From: JAKIVR01 sp035933635
GTDB taxonomy: Archaea; Thermoplasmatota; Thermoplasmata; Lutacidiplasmatales; UBA184
NCBI GenBank assembly: GCA_035933635.1
Contig: DASYYY010000021.1
Location: 1 to 64,000, forward strand
Reading direction: 5' to 3'
DNA length: 64,000 bases
Part shown: piece after piece, positions 1 through 7,832 of the stretch
Numbering within the stretch: the stretch's first letter is position 1
How the letters are laid out: the number at the start of each line of letters is the position of its first letter
Position numbers and translations under genes: made by a program
The notes under the pieces: generated by a model
Told to the model about the DNA's origin: nothing
The model's input: the letters and a program-made list of their open reading frames with translations, nothing else
Databases searched by the model: none

Positions 1-811
1 TTCCTGTTATACGCCCGATTTCTGGGGCGCTCAAGGTCGTCCCCACATCCCGTCGGAGGCATCCCGGGATTGGGGTCGCGGGATCGAGCGCCGGGCTCGA
101 GTTTGCTGGGCCGCAAGTCCGGTTCCCTTCAGTCGCCCGAGCGATAGCGGGGGTGCGCCGGCCGTTTGCGCCCCTCGGACGGGGGAAGGTTGTTCGCCCG
201 ATCGTTCGCCAGGAAGTGGGATTCAGCGGCGCTCGCGTGGGCAGGATTCGGCAGAGGGCCGGGCGTAGCGTGTGTAAACTAGAGGAGGGTCGACCAGCGT
301 CGCGTCCATCGCACCCCTACGCCTCGCAACACGACGGTTCCTGGCGCATTGACGAGGAGGGGGTAACTCGGGGTATCTCGCTCAGTCGGGTCGAGCTCTG
401 AGCTCACCAAGAGTGTAGGCTCCCTCCGACGGTACCTTTGGTTTGAGCTCCCTGAGGCGCTACGGATACTCTGCGAGGCTGATATGCATATGAGTGCTCA
501 TATGAGTTGATTTGTCGACCCCGCGACCGCTCCTCATATGACCCCCACGCTCAGCCGGCGTCAGATGCGGTGGGCCTCGCAAGAACGTGGACCGCACCAC
601 GAGCCGTGCATCAATGCGGTGCATTCCGGGCCGGAGGGTGATTAGCGGAGAGGTGCCGTTGGTTTCTGACGATAGGCACGCGCCAAGATCAGGAGGTCCC
701 ACGCGAGACGTTCCTAACGCAATCGACCCAATTCATTCGTCGGCCGCCTCGAATCGGCATCTCGAGATCGCATTCAACGCACAGCCTTGAAATGCCATCT
801 CCGAAGCGACA
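1..811. other. Intergenic stretch without a convincing gene
   Basis: Short open frames occur on both strands but none has a TATA box at leaderless distance, a recognisable motif or a protein-like composition. The only structure I see is a cluster of CATATG words around 481-540, listed separately, and a mini-ORF at its right end. The left edge may hold the 3' flank of a gene outside the window. Confidence 0.5.
487..540. repeat. CATATGAG inverted repeat with a third half-site
   Basis: CATATGAG (487-494) and CTCATATG (497-504) form a perfect 8-bp inverted repeat with a 2-bp spacer, and CTCATATG recurs at 533-540. Such spaced half-sites resemble a dimeric regulator site, but it lies about 270 bp from the nearest gene. 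No function can be assigned from sequence. Confidence 0.4.
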
Positions 812-815
812 ATGA
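792..815 (+). CDS. Possible 7-codon leader ORF coupled to the downstream phosphoesterase
   Basis: ATG at 792 reads MPSPKRQ and stops at TGA 813-815, which overlaps the ATG at 812 as ATGA. No good TATA box is visible about 26 bp upstream, so this is the weakest of the coupled mini-ORFs in the window. It may be chance. Confidence 0.25.
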   Translation: MPSPKRQ

Positions 816-1831
816 ACATGTCGGAGGCGGTAAGTCGCTCGCACGCGAGGCGCCGAGCGGAGGCTGAAGCCTCGCCGCTCGGGGGGAGGAGCACTGCGAT
901 GCTCCTCGGGCTGGTGGTACTGGCAACCACCTGGATGGCAGCCGTCGGCGGGGCGGGCGCCACTCCGACCGCCGGGAACATCGGGACGACACAATTGCCC
1001 ACGAAGATCCGACACGTCATCGTCGTGATGGAGGAGAACCACGATCTCTCGTGGACGCTCTCGGACCCGGTGTTCAAGGCGCTCTACGTCGCCAACGCCC
1101 ATGCCACGCATGCGTACGCCATCTGCCATCCGTCCGCGCCGAACTACATCGCCGTCTCGAGCGCGACCAAGCACCAGTGCGGGTCGGACGCCGTGTCGTA
1201 CTACTCCGACACCAACCTCGCAAGCGACCTTGCCGGTCACGGGCTGACGTGGCAAGGGCTGTTCGATTCGATGCCCTCAGCGTGTGACCGATCAGACAGC
1301 TACCCGTACATTGCGCATCACAACCCGTGGGTCTACTACTCGAACCTCCGGTCGAGCTGTGCGAAGCACGACCTGGCGTTCTTCGCATCGGGGGGGACCT
1401 CTCGGCTACAATCGGAACTGGCGGGCGGCACGCTACCGTCCTTCACGTTCATCTCACCGAACATGCTCCACGACGCCCACGACGGGAGTCTTTCGGCGGC
1501 GTCGGCGTGGCTCACCAAGAATGTCCTCGTCCCGGTCAAGACCTCGCTGAAGTACTCAGGCAACACGGCGGTGATCGTGACGTTCGACGAGGCCTACGCC
1601 AAGAACTGCAAATGTGCCGAGGCGGGCGGATACACCTCGGGGGGCGCACGAGTCTCGGGCGGACCGATCTACCTCGTGGTCTCGTCCCCAGTATCTCCGG
1701 CGACCAACGTGGTGACGAAGAAGGTCTCCCTGTACAACGTCGCCACGACGGTCGAGTGGCTGCTGGGGGTCCCGTCACTCGGGCACAACGACAACAAGAA
1801 CTTCCCGGCGTTGACGGGGTTGTTCAACTAG
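812..1831 (+). CDS. Secreted phosphoesterase, PF04185 (phospholipase C/acid phosphatase) type
   Basis: 339 residues. A basic N-terminus is followed by a hydrophobic segment (about residues 30-50), giving a signal peptide or N-terminal anchor, so the enzyme should act outside the cell. The mature start IRHVIVVMEENHDLSW is the family hallmark (hhVVhMxENrsF/Y type), and VIVTFDEAY near residue 255 matches the family's second conserved acidic block. The fold is in the alkaline phosphatase superfamily; members hydrolyse phosphomonoesters or phospholipids. The substrate is unknown. The ATG at 812 was taken because it precedes the hydrophobic segment; ATG 818 is also possible. Its start overlaps the stop of a 7-codon ORF. 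A second, longer member of the family is encoded at 30464-32212. Function at family level is fairly sure. Confidence 0.8.
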   Translation: MNMSEAVSRSHARRRAEAEASPLGGRSTAMLLGLVVLATTWMAAVGGAGATPTAGNIGTTQLPTKIRHVIVVMEENHDLSWTLSDPVFKALYVANAHATHAYAICHPSAPNYIAVSSATKHQCGSDAVSYYSDTNLASDLAGHGLTWQGLFDSMPSACDRSDSYPYIAHHNPWVYYSNLRSSCAKHDLAFFASGGTSRLQSELAGGTLPSFTFISPNMLHDAHDGSLSAASAWLTKNVLVPVKTSLKYSGNTAVIVTFDEAYAKNCKCAEAGGYTSGGARVSGGPIYLVVSSPVSPATNVVTKKVSLYNVATTVEWLLGVPSLGHNDNKNFPALTGLFN

Positions 1832-2027
1832 GGCAGATTCAGTCGGGGTCGGCAGGATGGGCCCACGTGCCCACGGCCAGGCGCGATTCGTCTTGCGTGC
1901 CCCCGTAGTTCGCCCCGAGCGCGGCCGGGGACCCGGTCCGCCAGCCCGCCAATTTCTCCGAGGCAGTCCCGAAACACTTGCGTTGAGATCCGCGCCAGTT
2001 TCGGTGCCCGTTCGGGGTTTCCAAACG

Positions 2028-2035
2028 CTTAGATA
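2028..2035 (+). promoter_or_regulatory. TATA box for the Kelch gene at 2069
   Basis: CTTAGATA lies about 37 bp before the ATG at 2069, giving a short leader of roughly 10 nt. Confidence 0.5.
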
Positions 2036-2068
2036 GGCGGAGCCGGTTCGACGGTCGAGTCCGTACGC

Positions 2069-3196
2069 ATGCGCATCATCCCGTCCGGGTTACGGGAGCA
2101 TTCGAGCTCCATCGCCGCGCCCGTCACCGGCGCCGCCACGGTGGTGCTCGTCCTCGCTCTGCTCGCTCAATCCGGGCTCGGATCGGGGACGATGGCCTCC
2201 GCGACACGGCCTGCTTCGGCCCCGCTCACGCCGTTGAACTGGACGAACCTCCATCTCGCAGGCGGTCCTGGACCGCGGGCGGAGTTTGGGTTCACGTGGG
2301 TGAATGCGAGCGGTCAGTCCTACGGCTTGCTCTTCGGCGGGCGGCCGAGTTGGAATGCGCTGTTCAATGACACGTGGATGTTCGTCAATGGGACCTGGCA
2401 CCTCCTGCACCTCGCGGTCCACCCCTCCGCCCGCCGTGGTCTGATGATGACCTACGACCCGATCGACGGCTACGTGGTCCTTTTCGGAGGTTCCAATTCC
2501 ACCAGCTACCTCAACGACACCTGGGCGTTCTCCCGTGGTGCCTGGGTGCAGCTTCATCCCAGCGTCTCGCCGCCAGCGCGCCGGGTCGGTGGGTTCACCT
2601 ACGACGCGAGCGACGGGTACGTCCTCCTGTTCAGCGGGCACAATGGCAGCTCGCTTTCAAGCAATCACGGGTTCACCGTGATCGACGACACCTGGGCCTT
2701 CGTTCAGGGAAGCTGGACCAAGCTGCATCCGAAGGCGCAGCCGCCCGGTCGCGACGAGTCCTCGATGGCCTACGATCCGATCGTCGGCCAGGTGGTCCTG
2801 TTCGGCGGGTACTACTCGGCCCCGCACTACCACTCGTTCAAGGACACATGGGTCTTCCACGCCGGCGTCTGGAAGCGGCTCTTGCTGGCGGTCAGCCCCT
2901 CCCAGCGTGACGGGGCGGCGACGGTCTACGACCCCGCGCTCCAAGGCGTGCTCATCGAAGGCGGACAGAACGAGAGCGGCAACGTATCCACGCTCGACCT
3001 GAACGACACGTGGGTGCTGGTCGGGAACTCGGTGGCGAACCTGTCGTGGGTGCACATTTCCACCCCTCATGCCCTTGCCCCGAACGACGGCGCCACTGCG
3101 GTCTTCGACACGGCGACCGGTAAGGTCGTTCTGTTCGGTGGCCGCACCGCGGTCCCCAAGCCCACGTGGTACGGCAAGACCTGGGAACTCTCGTAG
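2069..3196 (+). CDS. Secreted Kelch-repeat beta-propeller protein
   Basis: 375 residues. The N-terminus has one hydrophobic segment (about residues 20-38) and reads as a signal peptide. The rest is about six Kelch blades with the pattern YDxxDGYVVLFGG...NDTWxFxxGxWxxLHPxxxPxxR. Two related Kelch proteins are encoded at 12510 and 62898, but this one lacks a C-terminal membrane segment and may be released or held by the N-terminal helix. Several NxS/T sequons fit a glycosylated surface protein. Kelch propellers are binding scaffolds or occasionally oxidases; no catalytic motif is visible, so I assign only the fold. A TATA box at 2028-2035 suggests its own promoter. Confidence 0.8.
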   Translation: MRIIPSGLREHSSSIAAPVTGAATVVLVLALLAQSGLGSGTMASATRPASAPLTPLNWTNLHLAGGPGPRAEFGFTWVNASGQSYGLLFGGRPSWNALFNDTWMFVNGTWHLLHLAVHPSARRGLMMTYDPIDGYVVLFGGSNSTSYLNDTWAFSRGAWVQLHPSVSPPARRVGGFTYDASDGYVLLFSGHNGSSLSSNHGFTVIDDTWAFVQGSWTKLHPKAQPPGRDESSMAYDPIVGQVVLFGGYYSAPHYHSFKDTWVFHAGVWKRLLLAVSPSQRDGAATVYDPALQGVLIEGGQNESGNVSTLDLNDTWVLVGNSVANLSWVHISTPHALAPNDGATAVFDTATGKVVLFGGRTAVPKPTWYGKTWELS

Positions 3197-3236
3197 GAGG
3201 CGCCGCGCTCCCCTCGCGGGGCCGGTCCGCCCGGGA

Positions 3237-6035
3237 CTAGGGTTCGTGACTCCAAGGTGCGGGGGGTCGTCGGGAGCGCTCCCGCCGTACCAACAAGAGG
3301 GCGGCCGCCGCGGCGACCACCCCGATCAGCGCCCCGAGACCGAGCCAGAACTCCCAAGGCTGACCACTCAACGCCGGGTTGGAGCCCGTCCCCCTCGAAC
3401 ATCCGGGGCACTCGGCCGGGGAGACGTGCACCGTGGGGGCCTGACCGACACGACCGGCAACCGTGAACGTGCCATTCGTCACATTGGCGGTGTAGCCGTT
3501 CGGCACCGAGACCGAGAGGGTGTAGGTGCCGTTCGGCAGGTAGAAGATGATCGCCGCGGCGCGGGTCGAGTAGGTGTCGTTGAACCCGGTCGACGCATCG
3601 GTCACGGTCGCGTTCCAGGTGGTCCCGGTCGGGAGTCCGAACTCGACGACGATGACCGGGAAGGTCTGCGGAACGAAGAGGACCGTCACGTTCACCGGCC
3701 CGCCTGCGACGTCGACGAGCCCGGAGAAGTTCGTCGTGTATCCGTCGACCGGGAGGATGACGTAGCCGTAGGAACCGTTCAGCTCGAGGAAGCTGAGGTT
3801 GGAGGTCAAGGAGCTCTGGGATTGGGCGCCGATGACCACGACCCAGCCGGTGCCCAGGGGGAGACCGGACTCGCGGAACGTGACGGGAAACTCGGTTGTT
3901 GAGACGAAATCGATCACGCGGGTGTTGGTGCCGCCGGGTTGGACCGTGATCGTCCCCGAGCTGGGGGTGGCGCGGTAGCCGGGGATGGCCTCCACTCCGA
4001 ACGAGTAGGATCCGGCCGCGAGAGAGAACGCGATCTGGGCGGAAGTCGAAGACAGGTATTCCTGGGTGACGTTGACCGACCAGTTCGTACCCGACGCCAA
4101 ACCGGTCTCGGTGAACACGAAGGAGTACGGCACCGCCGTGAAGTTCACCCAGACCACGGGGATGTTACCGAACACCTCGACCGTTCCAGGACTGGATTCG
4201 GTGGTGTACCCGGGGCTCCCGCACTGGACGGTGTAGGCGTAGCTCCCGTTCGCCAGGTACAGCTCGACATTCCCCCCGAAAACCTTCCCAGAATCCATGG
4301 GGGTGACCCCCGCCGGCGCCCGGGTGAAATTCACGTACCACGGCACCGTGGACGGAAGCCCGCCCACGTTGAAGCCGACCGGAGAGAGCGAGAGATTGAA
4401 CGCGAACGAGACCAACGAAGGGGCGGCGTTCACCTGCACCGTTCCATACCCTCGGGCGTTAACGTAGTTCGGCACATCCCCTGCGACGTAGACGTAGCTA
4501 CCGTTGGGGGCGGAGAAGTTCAGCGAGCCGCCGGTGGACTGCTCGTAGTTCCCGCCCATTATCACATTCCAGCCCGTGCCGGCCGGGAGCCCGGTTTGAT
4601 CGAACCGGACCGAATACACCGTCGCAGAACGGCTGTAGGAGACCGCCACCGGTGTCGAGTAGGACGCGATGCTCACGACGGCAAAGAGTGGGCTGGGAAG
4701 CAGGCCGTCCCACGGTCCGAAGCGGAAATAGAAGGGGGTGCCGGTCTCGGCGAACGCGCTGACCTGGACCGAGGTCGAGCTATGATTCGAGCTGAACACT
4801 CGGCTGCCGTTGTTCACCGTCACGTTCCAGACGGCTCCCGAGGGCAGGCCCGTCTCGGTGAACGAGAACTTCGTCGTATCGGGAGCCGGGGCGGCCGGAC
4901 CCAGGCACTGGAAGGTGGCATCGTAGGAGTTCGTAACGCAGACGATCCCGCGGTCGGTGTCGAGCGCCACCCCGGAGGGGTCCGTCGTGTAGACCGTCGA
5001 GACGTTCTCGGCGGTGGCGTTCACGACCACGAGGTAACCGCGGCCCCCCGCGACCCAGAGCTCGCCCGTTCGGTTGTCGTAGGCGATGCCCTGGAGGTCG
5101 ATCGGCTCGGCGGTCAGTACCGGGATCGAGGTCACCGATCGATCGGTCGCCCCGTCGAGGACCGAGAGGTTCGACGACCCCTCGTCCGACACGTAGACCC
5201 GGTCGGCCGCCGTGTCTACGGCGACGTCGTCCGGTTCCGTGCCCACCGGGAGCGTCGCGACGACCTTGTCGGTCGAGGCCGAGATGACGCTCACCGCATA
5301 GGACCCGTGGTCGGCGACGAAGACCTGCCCGGAGGCGGGGTCGCAGGCGACGCCCACCGGATCGGAGCCCACGTCCACCGAGGCGAGCACCGTTCGCGAG
5401 GAGACCTGGATGACCGAGACGTTGTCCGATGCCGAGTTCGCCACGTAGACCCGTCCCGCGCGCGGATCGACCGCGACCCCCGTCGGTTGACCCCCGACCC
5501 CGATCCAGCCCACCACCGTATCGTTCGCGCCGGAGATCACCGTGACATTGTCCGAGGCGGTGTTCGTGACGAACACCTCGTTCGTCGCATTGTCGGCGGC
5601 GACCCCGAACGGACTCTGACCGACGTCCACCCCGGTGACGACGTTCCCGTACGGCGTGCTGTCGTTGACGACGTCGACGCTCCGGGGCGGAACCGCGACC
5701 CAGAACGAACGGTCGGCCGAGTCGTACCCGAGCCACGTCGCCTGATCGTAGAAGTAGCTCGGCCGAGCCCCCGCGAGACGGATCGATCGAACGTCGAACC
5801 GGGGTACGTGATGGGTGCTCGAACCCACCAGTGGGTCCCAGGCCGGGAGGACCCGCGGGGTGGCCGTCACCCGTATTGGATCGTGCGCCGTTGGCGGCGC
5901 GCCAGGACTGGTGGGTGGCAGGACGAGGAGGATCAGCAGGACCACGGCCCCGGCCCATCGGAGGGCTTCGGTGGCCCCCTCACGGGACGCCGTCGCGGTG
6001 ATCCGGTGCTGCGAGGAGAGGGCAACCCTGAACAT
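3237..6035 (-). CDS. Cell-surface YVTN beta-propeller protein with six FxExGLPxGTxW repeats
   Basis: 932 residues. After a signal peptide (hydrophobic stretch around residues 25-40) comes a region of about six YVTN-type blades (for example NEVFVTNTASDNVTVIS and GRVYVANSASDNVSVIQ, residues about 130-390). It is followed by six Ig-like repeats that each begin with a variant of FxExGLPxGTxWNVTV and carry an NGSYxY strand (about 400-870). The C-terminus has a membrane helix (LGLGALIGVVAAAAALLLV) and a basic tail. This is a typical anchored archaeal surface architecture; the repeats also occur with thermopsin-like proteins in Thermoplasmata. The ATG at 6035 is preferred over an upstream TTG because a TATA box at 6060-6067 places transcription start next to it. 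Function beyond adhesion or scaffolding is unknown. Confidence 0.85.
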   Translation of the reverse strand: MFRVALSSQHRITATASREGATEALRWAGAVVLLILLVLPPTSPGAPPTAHDPIRVTATPRVLPAWDPLVGSSTHHVPRFDVRSIRLAGARPSYFYDQATWLGYDSADRSFWVAVPPRSVDVVNDSTPYGNVVTGVDVGQSPFGVAADNATNEVFVTNTASDNVTVISGANDTVVGWIGVGGQPTGVAVDPRAGRVYVANSASDNVSVIQVSSRTVLASVDVGSDPVGVACDPASGQVFVADHGSYAVSVISASTDKVVATLPVGTEPDDVAVDTAADRVYVSDEGSSNLSVLDGATDRSVTSIPVLTAEPIDLQGIAYDNRTGELWVAGGRGYLVVVNATAENVSTVYTTDPSGVALDTDRGIVCVTNSYDATFQCLGPAAPAPDTTKFSFTETGLPSGAVWNVTVNNGSRVFSSNHSSTSVQVSAFAETGTPFYFRFGPWDGLLPSPLFAVVSIASYSTPVAVSYSRSATVYSVRFDQTGLPAGTGWNVIMGGNYEQSTGGSLNFSAPNGSYVYVAGDVPNYVNARGYGTVQVNAAPSLVSFAFNLSLSPVGFNVGGLPSTVPWYVNFTRAPAGVTPMDSGKVFGGNVELYLANGSYAYTVQCGSPGYTTESSPGTVEVFGNIPVVWVNFTAVPYSFVFTETGLASGTNWSVNVTQEYLSSTSAQIAFSLAAGSYSFGVEAIPGYRATPSSGTITVQPGGTNTRVIDFVSTTEFPVTFRESGLPLGTGWVVVIGAQSQSSLTSNLSFLELNGSYGYVILPVDGYTTNFSGLVDVAGGPVNVTVLFVPQTFPVIVVEFGLPTGTTWNATVTDASTGFNDTYSTRAAAIIFYLPNGTYTLSVSVPNGYTANVTNGTFTVAGRVGQAPTVHVSPAECPGCSRGTGSNPALSGQPWEFWLGLGALIGVVAAAAALLLVRRERSRRPPAPWSHEP

Positions 6036-6059
6036 CCTGCCCAAGTGGAAGGCCGATGT

Positions 6060-6067
6060 GATTTATC
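6060..6067 (-). promoter_or_regulatory. TATA box, leaderless start of the YVTN protein
   Basis: On the minus strand GATAAATC is centred about 28 bp before the ATG at 6035. This fixes the start at 6035 rather than the TTG at 6044. Confidence 0.55.
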
Positions 6068-6121
6068 GAGTCCCCGTCGCGAGTGCGTCGGGTCCGACCG
6101 GAACCCCATGGCCCCAACGGT

Positions 6122-6493
6122 CTACGCCGGGGCTTTCGGCTCCCACAGCTCGATGGGGTTGCCCTCGGGGTCATGCAGGCGCCCGAACCGGCCGTTGGAG
6201 TAGGCTTCGGGATCGACCTCGACCGTGACGCCGGCGTTCCGAAGCTGGGCCACCAGAGCGTCCAAGTTCCGGACGCGGAAGTTGATCATGAACCGCTGGC
6301 GGACGTCACCGAAGTATTCGGTGTTCTCCGGAAAGGGGCAGAACGCGGTCGGACCGGCCTCCTGGGTCCAGGGCCGGGTGTCGTAGTCCTTCGGGACGAG
6401 ATCGACCCCCAGATGGGTCTGGTACCAGACGGCGAGTCCCTCCGGGTCCTTGGACCGGAAGAACAGCCCACCGATCCCGGTGACCTTCTCCAC
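6122..6493 (-). CDS. VOC (glyoxalase/dioxygenase) superfamily protein
   Basis: 123 residues, one complete VOC module built as two beta-alpha-beta-beta-beta halves. It starts VTGIGGLFFRSKDPEGLAVWY and ends RFGRLHDPEGNPIELWEP, the typical end of the second half with a Glu ligand. Such proteins range from glyoxalases to small-molecule binding proteins; the substrate cannot be read here. The start is GTG at 6493 with a good Shine-Dalgarno GGGAGGT at 6502-6508, which is expected for an internal operon gene. It follows the ATP sulfurylase gene by 21 nt, so both are probably co-transcribed. A second VOC protein is at 48187-48579. Confidence 0.8.
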   Translation of the reverse strand: MEKVTGIGGLFFRSKDPEGLAVWYQTHLGVDLVPKDYDTRPWTQEAGPTAFCPFPENTEYFGDVRQRFMINFRVRNLDALVAQLRNAGVTVEVDPEAYSNGRFGRLHDPEGNPIELWEPKAPA

Positions 6494-6514
6494 GGAACGA
6501 CCTCCCGGTGCGTC

Positions 6515-7678
6515 TCAGTTGAGGACCTTTTCCGTCCCGGAGAGGATCTTGGCGATCTCCGGCCGGATGATCTCCATCGGGAGCGGTTCGTGCTTGGCCA
6601 GCGCCTCGCGGATCCGTGTCTGGCTCGTCGAGACGTGCTCCTCGGCCGGATGGGCGCACGTCTTCGGGGTGGCCATCCAGCCGCACTTGCGGCAGAAGAA
6701 GGTCTCCTCGTATCGGAGCGGGGTGATCCCGATGTCGAACTCGTCGAAGATGCCGTGGCAGGCATACGGGTCGTAGTACTTGCCCACGCCCGCCTGATCG
6801 CGCCCGACGATGTAGAAGTTGCACCCGTAGTTCTTGCGGACAATGGCGAGGAAGAGCGCCGCCTTCGGCCCGGCATAGCGCATGGTGATCGACATCGAGC
6901 CTAGGAAGACCCGGTCGGTCGGGTAGTAGGTGCGGAGCAGTTCCGTGTAACTGCGGAGGATCACTTCGGGACGGTAGTCCCCCTTTTTCAGCCTCCCGAC
7001 GACCGGGTGGACGAACAGCCCGTCGACGTCGTGACGCTCGAGCGTCAAACGTTGCAGGTACTCGTGGGCGGTGTGCGGAGGGTTGCGGCACTGGTAGGCC
7101 GAGACGTTCTTCCATCCTCGGCGTTCGAACTCCGCGCGGGTCTCGAGGGGCGAGAGCTCGGTCTCGCGCGCCGGTAGGTCCAACGGGCGAACGAGGTCGA
7201 GCTTGCCGGCGAACGCTTCGTCGCCGGCCGCGAAGAGGTCGGCCACGTTCGGATGGGCGGTCTCGGTGGTCGCGAACGTCGCTTGCGCCACCCGCTTCTT
7301 GTCGAGCTTGTAGCGCTGCGACAGGTGCAGTACGGCGATGAAGTGGCCCTCGGCGTCCAAGAGTGCGAAATCGTCGCCGGATTTCAGCGGGGCGAGGGTC
7401 TTGATCGCCTCAGCGGAGCTCGGCGCGCACAGGATCGGCATACTCCAGGGCAGGCCATTGGTCAGCCGGGTCTTCGAACAGACCGAATCGAGCTCGGCGG
7501 AGTCCATGAACCCCTCGAGCGGGCTGTAGGCCCCGACGGCGATCTTCTCGGCGTCGTAGAGCTCGTCGATGACGGGCCGGATCTGGGGGAGGTCCTTGAG
7601 CTCGGATTCGCGCCGCTCCTTCTCGCGGGCGCCCAGCATACGCTGGACCATGTGCCCGCCATGGGGGTGGGGAAGCAT
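6515..7678 (-). CDS. sat: Sulfate adenylyltransferase (ATP sulfurylase)
   Basis: 387 residues, full length for the monofunctional archaeal/bacterial Sat. It makes adenosine 5'-phosphosulfate (APS) from ATP and sulfate in the cytosol. Visible motifs are QCRNPPHTAHEYLQ (the QxRNPxHxxHE sulfate/ATP site, about residue 195), GRDQAGVGKYYDPYA (about 295) and a zinc-type FFCRKCGW...CAH segment (about 330-345). The start ATG at 7678 is leaderless: a TATA box lies 26 bp upstream at 7701-7708. It heads a likely operon with the VOC gene. APS kinase is encoded 28 kb away at 34919, so the two together would yield PAPS. No APS/PAPS reductase or sulfotransferase is seen in the window, so whether the role is assimilation or glycan sulfation is open. 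Confidence 0.93.
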   Translation of the reverse strand: MLPHPHGGHMVQRMLGAREKERRESELKDLPQIRPVIDELYDAEKIAVGAYSPLEGFMDSAELDSVCSKTRLTNGLPWSMPILCAPSSAEAIKTLAPLKSGDDFALLDAEGHFIAVLHLSQRYKLDKKRVAQATFATTETAHPNVADLFAAGDEAFAGKLDLVRPLDLPARETELSPLETRAEFERRGWKNVSAYQCRNPPHTAHEYLQRLTLERHDVDGLFVHPVVGRLKKGDYRPEVILRSYTELLRTYYPTDRVFLGSMSITMRYAGPKAALFLAIVRKNYGCNFYIVGRDQAGVGKYYDPYACHGIFDEFDIGITPLRYEETFFCRKCGWMATPKTCAHPAEEHVSTSQTRIREALAKHEPLPMEIIRPEIAKILSGTEKVLN

Positions 7679-7700
7679 CGGCGGGGTCTATGGGAGTCCC

Positions 7701-7708
7701 GTATTAGG
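7701..7708 (-). promoter_or_regulatory. TATA box of sat
   Basis: Minus-strand CCTAATAC is centred 26-27 bp before the sat ATG at 7678, the classic archaeal leaderless arrangement. Confidence 0.6.
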
Positions 7709-7802
7709 TTGCGGGCGCGCGGCGCGTGAGGACGTAACGCGGTCGTCTGCCAACGCTCCCGGGGCCGCGGGATGATCGAGGCGCGCCCGCGCCTGCGCCA
7801 AC

Positions 7803-7811
7803 CCTCTTATG
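7803..7811 (+). promoter_or_regulatory. TATA box that decides the start of the phosphodiesterase at 7833
   Basis: CCTCTTATG includes the first in-frame ATG (7809), which therefore lies in the promoter. Transcription should begin about 25 bp later, at the in-frame ATG at 7833. Confidence 0.5.
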
Positions 7812-7832
7812 CCGGTCCCTGTGCCCCCGTCG

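Noticed and set aside
3939..6203. Long plus-strand open frame of about 750 codons
   Set aside because: It is antisense to the YVTN surface protein, is Arg/Gly/Asp-rich in the way GC-rich antisense frames are, and has no motif.
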